Shown: piece after piece, positions 22,092 through 29,653 of the stretch
How the letters are laid out: each line of letters begins with the position of its first letter
How positions within the stretch are numbered: position 1 is the stretch's first letter
IMG/VR virus record: IMGVR_UViG_3300048903_000268
Location: 1-48,804 of that record
Reading direction: 5' to 3' (one strand)
Length of the DNA stretch: 48,804 nucleotides
Source: a virus
Translations under genes and position numbers: made by a program
The notes under the pieces: generated by a model
Seen by the model: the letters and a program-made list of their open reading frames with translations, nothing else
What the model was told of the DNA's origin: nothing
Databases searched by the model: none

Positions 22092-24875
22092 CTAGTTCCG
22101 GCCGAGGGCGGTCTGCACGTTGCCGCCCTGAATCCGGATGTTCTTCCGCAGCCAGGACATGAACTCGTCCGCCGGGTTCCAGCCGACCCACTCCACCTGC
22201 ACCGTCGACGGGGCGCCCTGCACAGCCTGCGCGGCCCTCGTGCGAGACTGCCCGGACGGGATGACCGTCGATCCGCCCGGGAGGCGGACCAGTTCGGGGC
22301 CTTGCTCGCCGACCCACGTCAGGCCACTACGCGCACCACCCGTCGCCGCGCCGCCGATGATGCCGCCGTGCGCCTGCTGCCCGAAGTCGAGGAACCTGTA
22401 GCGGGCATCGATCGTCAGCTCCCTACCGTGCATGGAGTCGAGGTCTTCCTGAGCAACGTCAATCTCGTGCTCGAGCTGATGGATGTCGGCCTGGATCTGG
22501 ACGCGCTTCTGGCCGGTGGTGCCCCTCAGGGATGCCTCGGCGTCGGCGAGCTTGGCCTTCAGATCGTCGACGTTGCCGCGCAGGTAGGCCGTCTTGTCCG
22601 GGGTCTGGAGGATCGCCTCGGTCAGGGCACGGGCCTGGTCGCGGGTGAGGCCCATCTGCATGGCGACGGACATGAGCTTCTCGCGGCCACGGTCATAGAT
22701 CGCGTTGACGTCGGTCATTGCGGCGCCGTTGTTGAGGGCCGCCTGGGCGGCGGCGTCGGTCTTAGCGGCGAGGTCGGTGAGTGCGGCTTCCTCTGTTCTG
22801 GACTTCTCGGTGCTCAGGTCGAGGACCCCGTCGCGGTAGTGCAGAGCGGCGCCGTTTTCCTTCAAAGCCTTGCTGGCGGCGTCGACCGCGGCCTCGAACC
22901 CGGCCTGGGAGTCGAGCGCTCCCCGCTCGGTGTCGTTCAGGTCGATGATCGCGTCCTTGAGCCCGGTCGCGGTCATCCGCTGGGCATCCAGGGCCTTGCT
23001 CGTTGCCATGGCCTGCTCGCCCAAGGCGCCCATGCTGTCGGCCGCGAGATGGTCGGTCATAGCCGATGCAGCGAGGGCGTCCTGGTATTTGTGGAGACCG
23101 CCGGCCAACGCCTCGGGCTTGCCACCTTGTGCCAAAAGGGCGTCATCAAGGCGCTTCAGCGCTGCGGCAGCCAGGTCACTGTGGCCCTGCTGGACCATCG
23201 CGGCGAGCGATTGGTCAACAGCATCGATCTGCTCCTTGGCCTTCGACAGGTTCGACTTGTCCGTGCCAAGCGTCGCCAGCTTGTAGAAGCCCTCCATGAA
23301 GCCGTCCATGCCGGACTGCTTACGGGAGATCTGATCAACCGCACCGCCGAGCTTCTGCAGATCGGTCCCGAGAGTCCTGGCAAGCTCGCCGGCGACGCCG
23401 CCTGAGCGGCCGAAGTTCATGAGCGACGTGGTGAGCTTGTCGACGTTCGGGGGTGCCTTCTCGGAGATGCTGCTCAGCTCGATGATGGCCGTCACCAGGA
23501 GGCCGATGGCGGTCGCAGAGACCGCGACCTTCGCCTTGGTCGAGAGGGCCGTGAATGCGGCACCGAGAGTACTCACACTCTGGCCAGCCATCGTGGATGC
23601 CAGCATCGTTTCGAACATGCGAGCCTTGTAGGCGACCATTCCGGCCTCAGCAGCCTTGACCGCCGTGGCCAGAGTCGTAAACAGCGCCACCGTCTTGGAG
23701 ATGACGGCAAATCCGGCGAATCCGGCAACGACCAGCCCAGCACCCTTCGCGAACTCGAGCATGCTGTCACGGTTGTTGAGCATCCACGTCGAGACCTTCT
23801 GCAACGGCGGGATGAGCTTCTCGCCCAAGGTGATCATCAGAGCCTGGAGGGAGCCTTCCAGCTCCTTCGTCTGCTGGCTGAAGGTCTGCTGGGTCTGCTC
23901 CCATGCCTTCCCGAAATTGTTCGCCCCAGCCTCCAGCGCCGGGTACTTCGACTCGAGGCGGTCCATCTGCCCGACCAGGATGTTCAGGCCCGCGCCAGCC
24001 TTGCGGCCGAAAGCATCCGTGATGATCTGGCCCTGCTTGTCGGCCGAGATCCCGGCGGCGTTCATGCGGCCGACGAGGTCCTCGAGGGCCAGCTTGAGGC
24101 CGCCACGCTGCATGTCGTCAGCCAGCGTCGTCTGAGTGAGACCCAGGGTCTTCAGAGCTGCCGCCGAGGTGGCGATTGGCTTGGCCAGCGCCATCACGCT
24201 CATCCGCAGCTGGTTGCCAGCGAGACTTCCCCTGATGTTGTTGTCACCAAAAACTGCCAACGCGGCCCCGACATCGGTGATGCTCAGGCCGAAGCCCTTG
24301 ACCGTCGCCACCATGCCGGACGAGAACGCGCTGGCCAGGTCCTGCATCTTCATGTCGCCGACGCCGACTGTGGCGTTGAGGACACCCATGGCGTGGTCGA
24401 AGTTCTCGACTCCGGGGATGCCCGAGGCGACAGCGGCTGTCAGCGCGTTGGTGACGTCGACGAGGTCGGCGTGGCCGATCGCGGCGCCCTTCGCCGCAGT
24501 CTCCGTGAGCTGGAGGGCCTTCTCCGAAGTGATGCCCATGCTCTCGAAGTTGCTCTCGACGTGGTAGAGCGCCTCCGCGAGCGAATCGGGGTCGGTGCCG
24601 ACCTTCGCCGCGATGCCCAGCACGCCCTTCTTCAGACCGTCGAGCTTGTCCGCCCCGACGCCCGCCTGCGTCACCAGGAGCGCCATCTCGCTGTCGAACT
24701 TCGAGGCCATCTTGACGGCTTCGAAGCCCACCCCGGCCAGCGCCAAGGCGGACAGGTTGGCGGTCTTGTTGAGCTTGGCCATGGTGGACTCCATGGCCGT
24801 AGTGCCTGCCTTGGCTTCGGTGAAGGCGGGGCCCGTCAAGTTCTTCGCCGTGACTAGGATCTCGACGATGTTCAC
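22092..24875 (-). CDS. tape measure protein
   Basis: 927 residues from GTG 24875, overlapping the chaperone reading frame as GTGA. Ala/Lys-rich helices run through most of the protein. The N-terminal region (ALAGVGFEAVKMASKFDSEM, then TQAGVGADKLDGLKKGVLGI) matches the PhageMin_Tail family. Hydrophobic segments near residues 375-430 (AGLVVAGFAGFAVIS) and 455-475 are usual. The C-terminal GGATGGARSGLTWVGEQGPE is a common tape-measure ending. It sets tail length; about 927 residues predicts a tail near 140 nm by the usual 1.5 angstrom per residue rule. Confidence 0.92.
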   Translation of the reverse strand: MNIVEILVTAKNLTGPAFTEAKAGTTAMESTMAKLNKTANLSALALAGVGFEAVKMASKFDSEMALLVTQAGVGADKLDGLKKGVLGIAAKVGTDPDSLAEALYHVESNFESMGITSEKALQLTETAAKGAAIGHADLVDVTNALTAAVASGIPGVENFDHAMGVLNATVGVGDMKMQDLASAFSSGMVATVKGFGLSITDVGAALAVFGDNNIRGSLAGNQLRMSVMALAKPIATSAAALKTLGLTQTTLADDMQRGGLKLALEDLVGRMNAAGISADKQGQIITDAFGRKAGAGLNILVGQMDRLESKYPALEAGANNFGKAWEQTQQTFSQQTKELEGSLQALMITLGEKLIPPLQKVSTWMLNNRDSMLEFAKGAGLVVAGFAGFAVISKTVALFTTLATAVKAAEAGMVAYKARMFETMLASTMAGQSVSTLGAAFTALSTKAKVAVSATAIGLLVTAIIELSSISEKAPPNVDKLTTSLMNFGRSGGVAGELARTLGTDLQKLGGAVDQISRKQSGMDGFMEGFYKLATLGTDKSNLSKAKEQIDAVDQSLAAMVQQGHSDLAAAALKRLDDALLAQGGKPEALAGGLHKYQDALAASAMTDHLAADSMGALGEQAMATSKALDAQRMTATGLKDAIIDLNDTERGALDSQAGFEAAVDAASKALKENGAALHYRDGVLDLSTEKSRTEEAALTDLAAKTDAAAQAALNNGAAMTDVNAIYDRGREKLMSVAMQMGLTRDQARALTEAILQTPDKTAYLRGNVDDLKAKLADAEASLRGTTGQKRVQIQADIHQLEHEIDVAQEDLDSMHGRELTIDARYRFLDFGQQAHGGIIGGAATGGARSGLTWVGEQGPELVRLPGGSTVIPSGQSRTRAAQAVQGAPSTVQVEWVGWNPADEFMSWLRKNIRIQGGNVQTALGRN

Positions 24876-25425
24876 TCAGGGGCCTCCTCTCGTCGGCCAA
24901 GCTCGACAATCTTCAACAGGCGGAGCATCCCGGCGGGTTCAGCCATCACCTCACTGGGCAGCTTGTGCCACCGATCGCACAGCCCGATGATCGTTTCTGC
25001 CTCGATCAGCTCGCGAGGCTTACATACGGGGCGTCCATCGGAATCGATGCCTCCACCGACGGATCGCCAGCGGTGGAGGTCTGCGACAAAGGGGCAGAGA
25101 TGCCGATCAGCGCGTCCGTCCACGCGTCCATCACCCGACCGGCAAAGCCGAGTCCCTGCGACAGCAGGCCCTCCAAGGTGGTGGGGATCGGCTCTCCTGT
25201 GTCCTCGTCCTCCGCGTTCCAGGAGACCAGCGCGTCGGCGAGCATCTGCATCGTCTTGCGGCGCCCCTCCATCGCGCCGTCCCCGCCAGCCGTGGTCTCT
25301 TTCTCGGCGGCGATGAACTCCCAGAGCTGGCCGGCGCTCAGCTCGCGGGCGGTCACCTCCAGGCCCTCGTATGCGGGGTCCTTGAAGATGAGCTTGTAGG
25401 TGTTGCGCTGGACCTTGAATCCCAC
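24872..25425 (-). CDS. tail assembly chaperone, -1 frameshift fusion product
   Basis: Expected 184-residue G-T type fusion. Translation begins at GTG 25425, slips back one base at CCCTTTG (25087-25093), and continues in the downstream frame as FVADLHRWRSVGGG to the stop at 24872. That frame is open across the overlap and ends GTGA-coupled to the tape measure. Siphophages make a short and a frameshifted long chaperone in a fixed ratio to coat the tape measure during tail assembly. Confidence 0.78.
25006..25425 (-). CDS. tail assembly chaperone (short, unshifted form)
   Basis: 139 residues from GTG 25425. GFKVQRNTYKLIFKDPAYEG is the typical beta-rich opening; the rest is helical and acidic (GQLWEFIAAEKETT). 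It lies between the tail tube and tape measure genes, as in lambda G. It ends shortly after the slippery heptamer if no frameshift occurs. Confidence 0.82.
   Translation of the reverse strand: MGFKVQRNTYKLIFKDPAYEGLEVTARELSAGQLWEFIAAEKETTAGGDGAMEGRRKTMQMLADALVSWNAEDEDTGEPIPTTLEGLLSQGLGFAGRVMDAWTDALIGISAPLSQTSTAGDPSVEASIPMDAPYVSLAS
25087..25093 (-). other. programmed -1 frameshift heptamer CCCTTTG
   Basis: In the zero frame the minus strand reads gcC-CCT-TTG, an exact X-XXY-YYZ heptamer (C CCT TTG). A slip to CCC TTT joins the short chaperone to the downstream frame ending at 24872. Slippery sites of this form occur in the same gene pair of lambda and many siphophages. Confidence 0.78.
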
Positions 25426-25426
25426 G

Positions 25427-25834
25427 TCAGCTCCAGGTGGGGACGGTGCCGTCGGCGAGGACGCCGGGCGCGGACCAGGTGAGCTCGCCGGATGCGGACC
25501 GGTTGAGCTGGTAGTCGGTGTACAGCACCTCGTTCGCGAGGGTGACGCCGTTGACGGTCAGCGTGGTGGTGCGGTTCACGCTGGTGGACGGCACGGTCTT
25601 GAAGACGTCGTGGCTGTTGCCGGTGGCGGCATTGAAGACGCCCTTCGGCGTGATGCTGAAGTCGGCGAGGAGGAGCAGGCGCTCCATGGCCGACTTGTCG
25701 ATGCCGGTGATGTCCTGCACCGCCCTGGGCGTCGCGAACTGCAAGTCCGTGATGTCGTTCTTGATCGCCTTGGGGGTGCCGCCCGCATCGTCGATCGACG
25801 CGGTCGTCCACCCAAGGCCGGAGGCCTTCGCCAT
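25427..25834 (-). CDS. tail-tube-like protein (second copy)
   Basis: 135 residues from ATG 25834. MAKASGLGW opens it, then TGIDKSAMERLLLLADF and VYNATTTLTVNG-type strands (NRTTTLTVNGVTLANEVLYT) ending in SASGELTWSAPGVLADG. It shares the MAK-x-SGLG start and the IDKSAMER block with the 26672-27418 protein, pointing to a common ancestor. Position directly before the chaperones is the usual place of the major tail tube gene. Confidence 0.75.
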   Translation of the reverse strand: MAKASGLGWTTASIDDAGGTPKAIKNDITDLQFATPRAVQDITGIDKSAMERLLLLADFSITPKGVFNAATGNSHDVFKTVPSTSVNRTTTLTVNGVTLANEVLYTDYQLNRSASGELTWSAPGVLADGTVPTWS

Positions 25835-25836
25835 GG

Positions 25837-26235
25837 TCAGCCACTCCCTTCGTTGCTACTCGCCGCGTCGGTGGCGAATTCCACCCACTGCGCTCGACTC
25901 TGGTCGTCCTGGGCAAGACGCCCGAACATCCTGGTACCGCCGTCGACCCGCCATTCCTTTAGGAACTGAACAGGGTGTGTGATCGACATTCCCTGCACCA
26001 CCGCCGTCACCTGATGCTCGACGGCGCCCCCATCTACGAGGTCGAGCAGGCGTCGGCTCGGGTTGACGATGCTGATCTGATAGCCCGGAGGCCCCAGGAA
26101 TCGAAGGCACGCGGTATCCGTCACCTCCTCGTAGATCAGGTTGGGCGTCCGCTGGTCCACCGCCTCGAACTCGCCCGCACAGTCGACGCCGTCGATCAGC
26201 AGCGTGACCTCGTCGGCGGACAGGAGGTCGCTCAC
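25837..26235 (-). CDS. hypothetical tail-region protein
   Basis: 132 residues from GTG 26235, overlapping the previous gene by 4 bases. Beta-rich (EVTLLIDGVDCAGEFEAVDQ, GYQISIVNPSRRLLDLVDGG). It lies between the two tail-tube-like genes, so it is likely a tail terminator, tube-associated or completion protein. No family recognised. Confidence 0.65.
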   Translation of the reverse strand: MSDLLSADEVTLLIDGVDCAGEFEAVDQRTPNLIYEEVTDTACLRFLGPPGYQISIVNPSRRLLDLVDGGAVEHQVTAVVQGMSITHPVQFLKEWRVDGGTRMFGRLAQDDQSRAQWVEFATDAASSNEGSG

Positions 26236-26672
26236 CCCTCCTCCCGCAGGTCTGCAAGGCGCTGCTGGTGCTCGCCGAAGTCGTCGACCCAGTCGGCCGC
26301 GTCCGCATGCCGCCGGACTCGGCCGGTCGGGTTACCCCGCCAGTCACCGTCCTGCACCACGTACAGCTCGGGGCGGTCCAGACGCACCTGGTGCTGGCCC
26401 CCGAAGCACTTCTGGCCGGCCTCGAAGGAGAAGACGGTCAGGCCGATTTCGTTCCGGCGCTCCTTGAAGCTCCGGCCGGACAGCTTGCGGATGTAGTGCG
26501 CCTGCTCCTGGCCCTGCACGGTGGACTCGTCGATGATCGACTGCCAGCCGCCGAGGTAATGCGGACAGTCGGCTTCGGCGCATGTGCCGGGCCGGAAGTG
26601 TGAACTGACAGGCGCGAGAATGCGGTACGTCTTGTACGCGGTCACCGGCATGTTCGGCTGGATCAGGCCCAC
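26232..26672 (-). CDS. hypothetical structural-region protein with Cys/His cluster
   Basis: 146 residues from GTG 26672. CAEADCPHY near residue 31 and CFGGQH near 89 could bind a metal. The rest is mixed, with a charged helical end (DDFGEHQQRLADL). It is located between the tail-tube-like genes and coupled on both sides. Similar proteins occur in the tail modules of Streptomyces phages; role unknown. Confidence 0.65.
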   Translation of the reverse strand: MGLIQPNMPVTAYKTYRILAPVSSHFRPGTCAEADCPHYLGGWQSIIDESTVQGQEQAHYIRKLSGRSFKERRNEIGLTVFSFEAGQKCFGGQHQVRLDRPELYVVQDGDWRGNPTGRVRRHADAADWVDDFGEHQQRLADLREEG

Positions 26673-27418
26673 TAGAAGGTCACCCCCGCCACTTCGTTCT
26701 TGACGATCACCACGGAGAACACGCAGTTAGTGAATCCACCGGTCGTGACAGTGGTGGCGCGCAGGTACTGGCGGACGGTCGCGGTGTTGGCGATCGCGAT
26801 CCGCTGCGTGAACGGCGCTGCGGTGACGGCAGTGAAGGCGAGTCCGGCGACATCAGCGAAGGTGACGTTGTCCGCCGAGTCCTGGATCTTGATGGTGACG
26901 TCCGTGCCGGCGAACGCCGTGACCTGGAGGTAGGCCTGGGCGCCGAACGACAGCGCTGCAGTGGTGTCGATCGAGGCACCAGCCGTGGCAGCGGTGTCCG
27001 TGCGCAGACCAGCCGTCAGCTGCCTACCCCAACCGAGCCCGTAGCCGTTGGCCTCAGCATCCACGGCGAAGGTGAACTCGCCGGAAGCGGTCCGGTTGCC
27101 GTCGTAGTTGAGCTGCTTGGCGACCGTGCAGGCAGCCGGGTCGCCCAGTGACGTGCCCCGGCAGTACGTCACTACCTCGTCGGCCATGGGCAGAGCGGAC
27201 AGCACCGGATGGGCCTGGCCAACCGCGGTGTTGAAATACGCCGACCAGCTCAATCCTCCGTCGCGCTCGCCGCCGATCCGCTCCATGGCGGACTTGTCGA
27301 TCGCCGTGACCTCGATTGGCTTCGTACCGCCGCTGATCTTCGACAGCGAGCCGATGTCGCCGCTCAGGTTGTAGCCGCCGACGTACAGGTTGTCGCCGAG
27401 CCCGCTGGACTTGGCCAT
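26672..27418 (-). CDS. major tail tube-like protein (first copy, with extra C-terminal domain)
   Basis: 248 residues from ATG 27418. It opens MAKSSGLGDNLYVGGYNLSG and contains EVTAIDKSAMERIGGERDGG and TASGEFTFAVDAEANGYG, consistent with a tail tube monomer. From about residue 155 an added beta-domain follows (FGAQAYLQVTAFAGTDVTIK... VRQYLRATTVTTGG), resembling Ig/carbohydrate-binding decorations seen on some tube proteins. Confidence 0.75.
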   Translation of the reverse strand: MAKSSGLGDNLYVGGYNLSGDIGSLSKISGGTKPIEVTAIDKSAMERIGGERDGGLSWSAYFNTAVGQAHPVLSALPMADEVVTYCRGTSLGDPAACTVAKQLNYDGNRTASGEFTFAVDAEANGYGLGWGRQLTAGLRTDTAATAGASIDTTAALSFGAQAYLQVTAFAGTDVTIKIQDSADNVTFADVAGLAFTAVTAAPFTQRIAIANTATVRQYLRATTVTTGGFTNCVFSVVIVKNEVAGVTF

Positions 27419-27874
27419 CTATGCCTCCTCATCCCAGGCGTCGTTGACGACGACCGGCAGGCTGATCGTGAAGACGCGGTACATGACCTCGTCCTGCTTG
27501 AGGTATCCGGCTTGTCCGTCGAGGCCGGAGCCGTAGGTGCCGCGTACGTCGACCTCGCGGACCAGGCCGCCGAGGGTGAAGTCGCCGATGTAGGCGGTGT
27601 ACAGGTCGTCGATCGCTTTGATCATGGTGGGGTCGATGGCGTCCTGCGGTTCCTGCAGCGTGCTGGTGTACAGCCGCACGTTGAAGGTCATCAGCACGCT
27701 GGTCGAGTCCAGGCCCGAGGACTGCACCGGCTGCACCCGGTCCACCCACACCGCCGCGGTCACGCCGCTCGGCGGCCGGTCCTTCGGCTCATGCTGGTTG
27801 ACCGAGTCGAACCATCCGCTCGCCGCAGCGTGGGAAACGATCGCGTCGAGGATGCCGTCGATGTCCACGGCCAT
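27419..27874 (-). CDS. tail terminator/tail completion-like protein
   Basis: 151 residues from ATG 27874, one base overlapping the previous stop. The mixed fold has AVDIDGILDAIVSHAAASGW at the start and VREVDVRGTYGSGLDGQAGY, LKQDEVMYRVFTISLPVVVN at the end. Its size and its position after the HK97 gp10-like gene and before the tube gene match a tail terminator that closes the tail and joins it to the head. Confidence 0.7.
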   Translation of the reverse strand: MAVDIDGILDAIVSHAAASGWFDSVNQHEPKDRPPSGVTAAVWVDRVQPVQSSGLDSTSVLMTFNVRLYTSTLQEPQDAIDPTMIKAIDDLYTAYIGDFTLGGLVREVDVRGTYGSGLDGQAGYLKQDEVMYRVFTISLPVVVNDAWDEEA

Positions 27875-28254
27875 CAGAGCCTCCCCTGGACCCTGGCGAA
27901 GATCTCCGCGAACGTGCGGTCCGCACGCTGCTCGACCCGCTTCGCCACCCGCCGGAACGTCGAGTAGCCGTGAAACCGGGTGGCGGGGTAGTTGCGGGAG
28001 CCCACGCCCTCGAGCCACGGCCCGTACACCACACCGCCGTCCGTGATGGCGAAGCTGTCGTTCGAGACGCGGTTCACCCGCACCTGCGACTGGTAGTAGC
28101 CCGTCGGGTGCCGCAGCACCTGCTCCAGTACGCGGTGGACCTCGGCGTCTGCCCAGCGGGCGACCTCCTCCCCGCCGGCCTGCGTGTACCGCTGCACCAG
28201 TGCCGACGCGGTGCCGTCGAAGAGCGGACCGGCGGCGCGGACTATGACCTCCAT
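27874..28254 (-). CDS. HK97 gp10-like head-tail joining protein
   Basis: 126 residues from ATG 28254. EVIVRAAGPLFDGTASALVQ, then PTGYYQSQVRVNRVSNDSFA and VVYGPWLEGVGSRNYPATRF show the gp10/neck pattern with the conserved YGPWLE element. It is encoded between the connector and the tail terminator, as expected. Confidence 0.78.
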   Translation of the reverse strand: MEVIVRAAGPLFDGTASALVQRYTQAGGEEVARWADAEVHRVLEQVLRHPTGYYQSQVRVNRVSNDSFAITDGGVVYGPWLEGVGSRNYPATRFHGYSTFRRVAKRVEQRADRTFAEIFARVQGRL

Positions 28255-28255
28255 G

Positions 28256-29644
28256 TCACACCGCCCGGGTACGGGCCTTGCGGCCGTAGGCGTTGTAGAC
28301 CTGCTCGCGGAGGGCGTCGAGGCCGACGCCGTACGAGGTCTTGGTGGTGGTGCCGCCGCCGACCTGCCGAGCTGCGGTGCCGACGCCGGTGATGCGCGCG
28401 TACCCGGCGGAGCCCTGCAGGAGAGACACGATGGCCTCCGCGGCGGTCAGTTCCTCCACGCCGCTGGGTGCCTCCCACCGGTAGAGCTGGGCGCCGTTGG
28501 CGATGGCGTCAGCGGTGGTGCCGAGGGCGCCGCGGGTGACGGTGAGGCTGCGGGGAGCGTAGATGGTGCTGCCGGTGTGAGCCGCCAGGGTGGTGCCGTC
28601 GAAGCCACGCTCGACAGTGAGGATGTTGCCCGCAATATCGTCGATGCGCATCCGCTCGGAGTCGAGCAGCAGTGTCTCGCCCACCGTGAAGGCCGTGCCA
28701 TCGGATACGTGGAGAGCTTGGTCCTTCATCTTCTCGGTGATGGGCACTTGGAGCGTCTGCCCAGTGGTGACCGTGCGCTTCTCGGTGACGATCAGCCGCT
28801 CGGCCCCGGCGCGCACGATCTGCCCGACGCCGATCGCGCTGGAGTCCGACACCAGCAGCGTGCTCGCAGTCGCGGAGGCCGCGGCGGTGGCCGTACCGGC
28901 AGGGCTCTCGTCGTTGCGGAAGCCCCACAGACCCAACGCGGCGATTTCCCGCTGCGGGGTCTGGCCGCCGCCGTAGGTCGCGCTGGTGCTGATCTGCAGT
29001 TCGATCCGCCGGTACGGCGGCCCGGTGCGGTTCGGCTCCAGGTTGACGTCCTCGTTGGGGATCGCGGTGCCGCCAGCGGTGAGCGTGTACAGCTCGACCA
29101 GCTCGGACGCGTCCAGCCACAGTCGCCACGGCCGGGCGTACTGGTCGGGCCAGTCGAAGTACCGGGTCGCGAGCAGGGGGTAGAAGACGCGGTTGAGGTT
29201 GCCCTCGACCTTGCGGCTGGCGGCGGCGATCGCCCGGTCCACGGCAGCGTCCGACCGGGCCGTCACCTTGACGTCCAACAAGGCCTTGACGGTCTCCCGG
29301 GTGCAGTACCAGGCCCCCTCGGTGTTCACTGCGGCCTGCTGGCTGCCTGCCGAGGTGACGGTGATGGTCTCCGCCGCGGTCACGGGGGCGCTGGCCTTGG
29401 CGCCTGTCCAGGTGGCGAGGTACTCGCCTGCCGTCAGGCTGCTGGCGGGGGTCCAGGTGTAGCCGTAGGAGCCGGTGCCGGGGTGGGTGACGCCCGTGGT
29501 GGTGGCGCCGAGCGCGGGCACGCCGGTGCCGACGTTGACGATCGTGATGCTCGGGGTGGCGTCCAGGTCGGTGAGGGAGCCGCCCGCGAAGTCGTACCAC
29601 TGGGAGAGCAGGGTGACAGGCTGGCCCGTGATGGCGTCGGTCAT
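28256..29644 (-). CDS. head-tail connector with N-terminal Ig-like domain
   Basis: 462 residues from ATG 29644. Residues 1-105 form an Ig-like beta domain (PVTLLSQWYDFAGGSLTDLD... GTGSYGYTWTPASSLTAGEY). Residues 110-230 match connector/adaptor proteins (CTRETVKALLDVK, AIAAASRKVEGNLNRVFYP). Repeated beta segments follow, and the end GVGLDALREQVYNAYGRKAR is a helical connector tail. At 462 residues it is much larger than a plain adaptor (100-200). Confidence 0.72.
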   Translation of the reverse strand: MTDAITGQPVTLLSQWYDFAGGSLTDLDATPSITIVNVGTGVPALGATTTGVTHPGTGSYGYTWTPASSLTAGEYLATWTGAKASAPVTAAETITVTSAGSQQAAVNTEGAWYCTRETVKALLDVKVTARSDAAVDRAIAAASRKVEGNLNRVFYPLLATRYFDWPDQYARPWRLWLDASELVELYTLTAGGTAIPNEDVNLEPNRTGPPYRRIELQISTSATYGGGQTPQREIAALGLWGFRNDESPAGTATAAASATASTLLVSDSSAIGVGQIVRAGAERLIVTEKRTVTTGQTLQVPITEKMKDQALHVSDGTAFTVGETLLLDSERMRIDDIAGNILTVERGFDGTTLAAHTGSTIYAPRSLTVTRGALGTTADAIANGAQLYRWEAPSGVEELTAAEAIVSLLQGSAGYARITGVGTAARQVGGGTTTKTSYGVGLDALREQVYNAYGRKARTRAV

Positions 29645-29653
29645 GGTGCCTCC

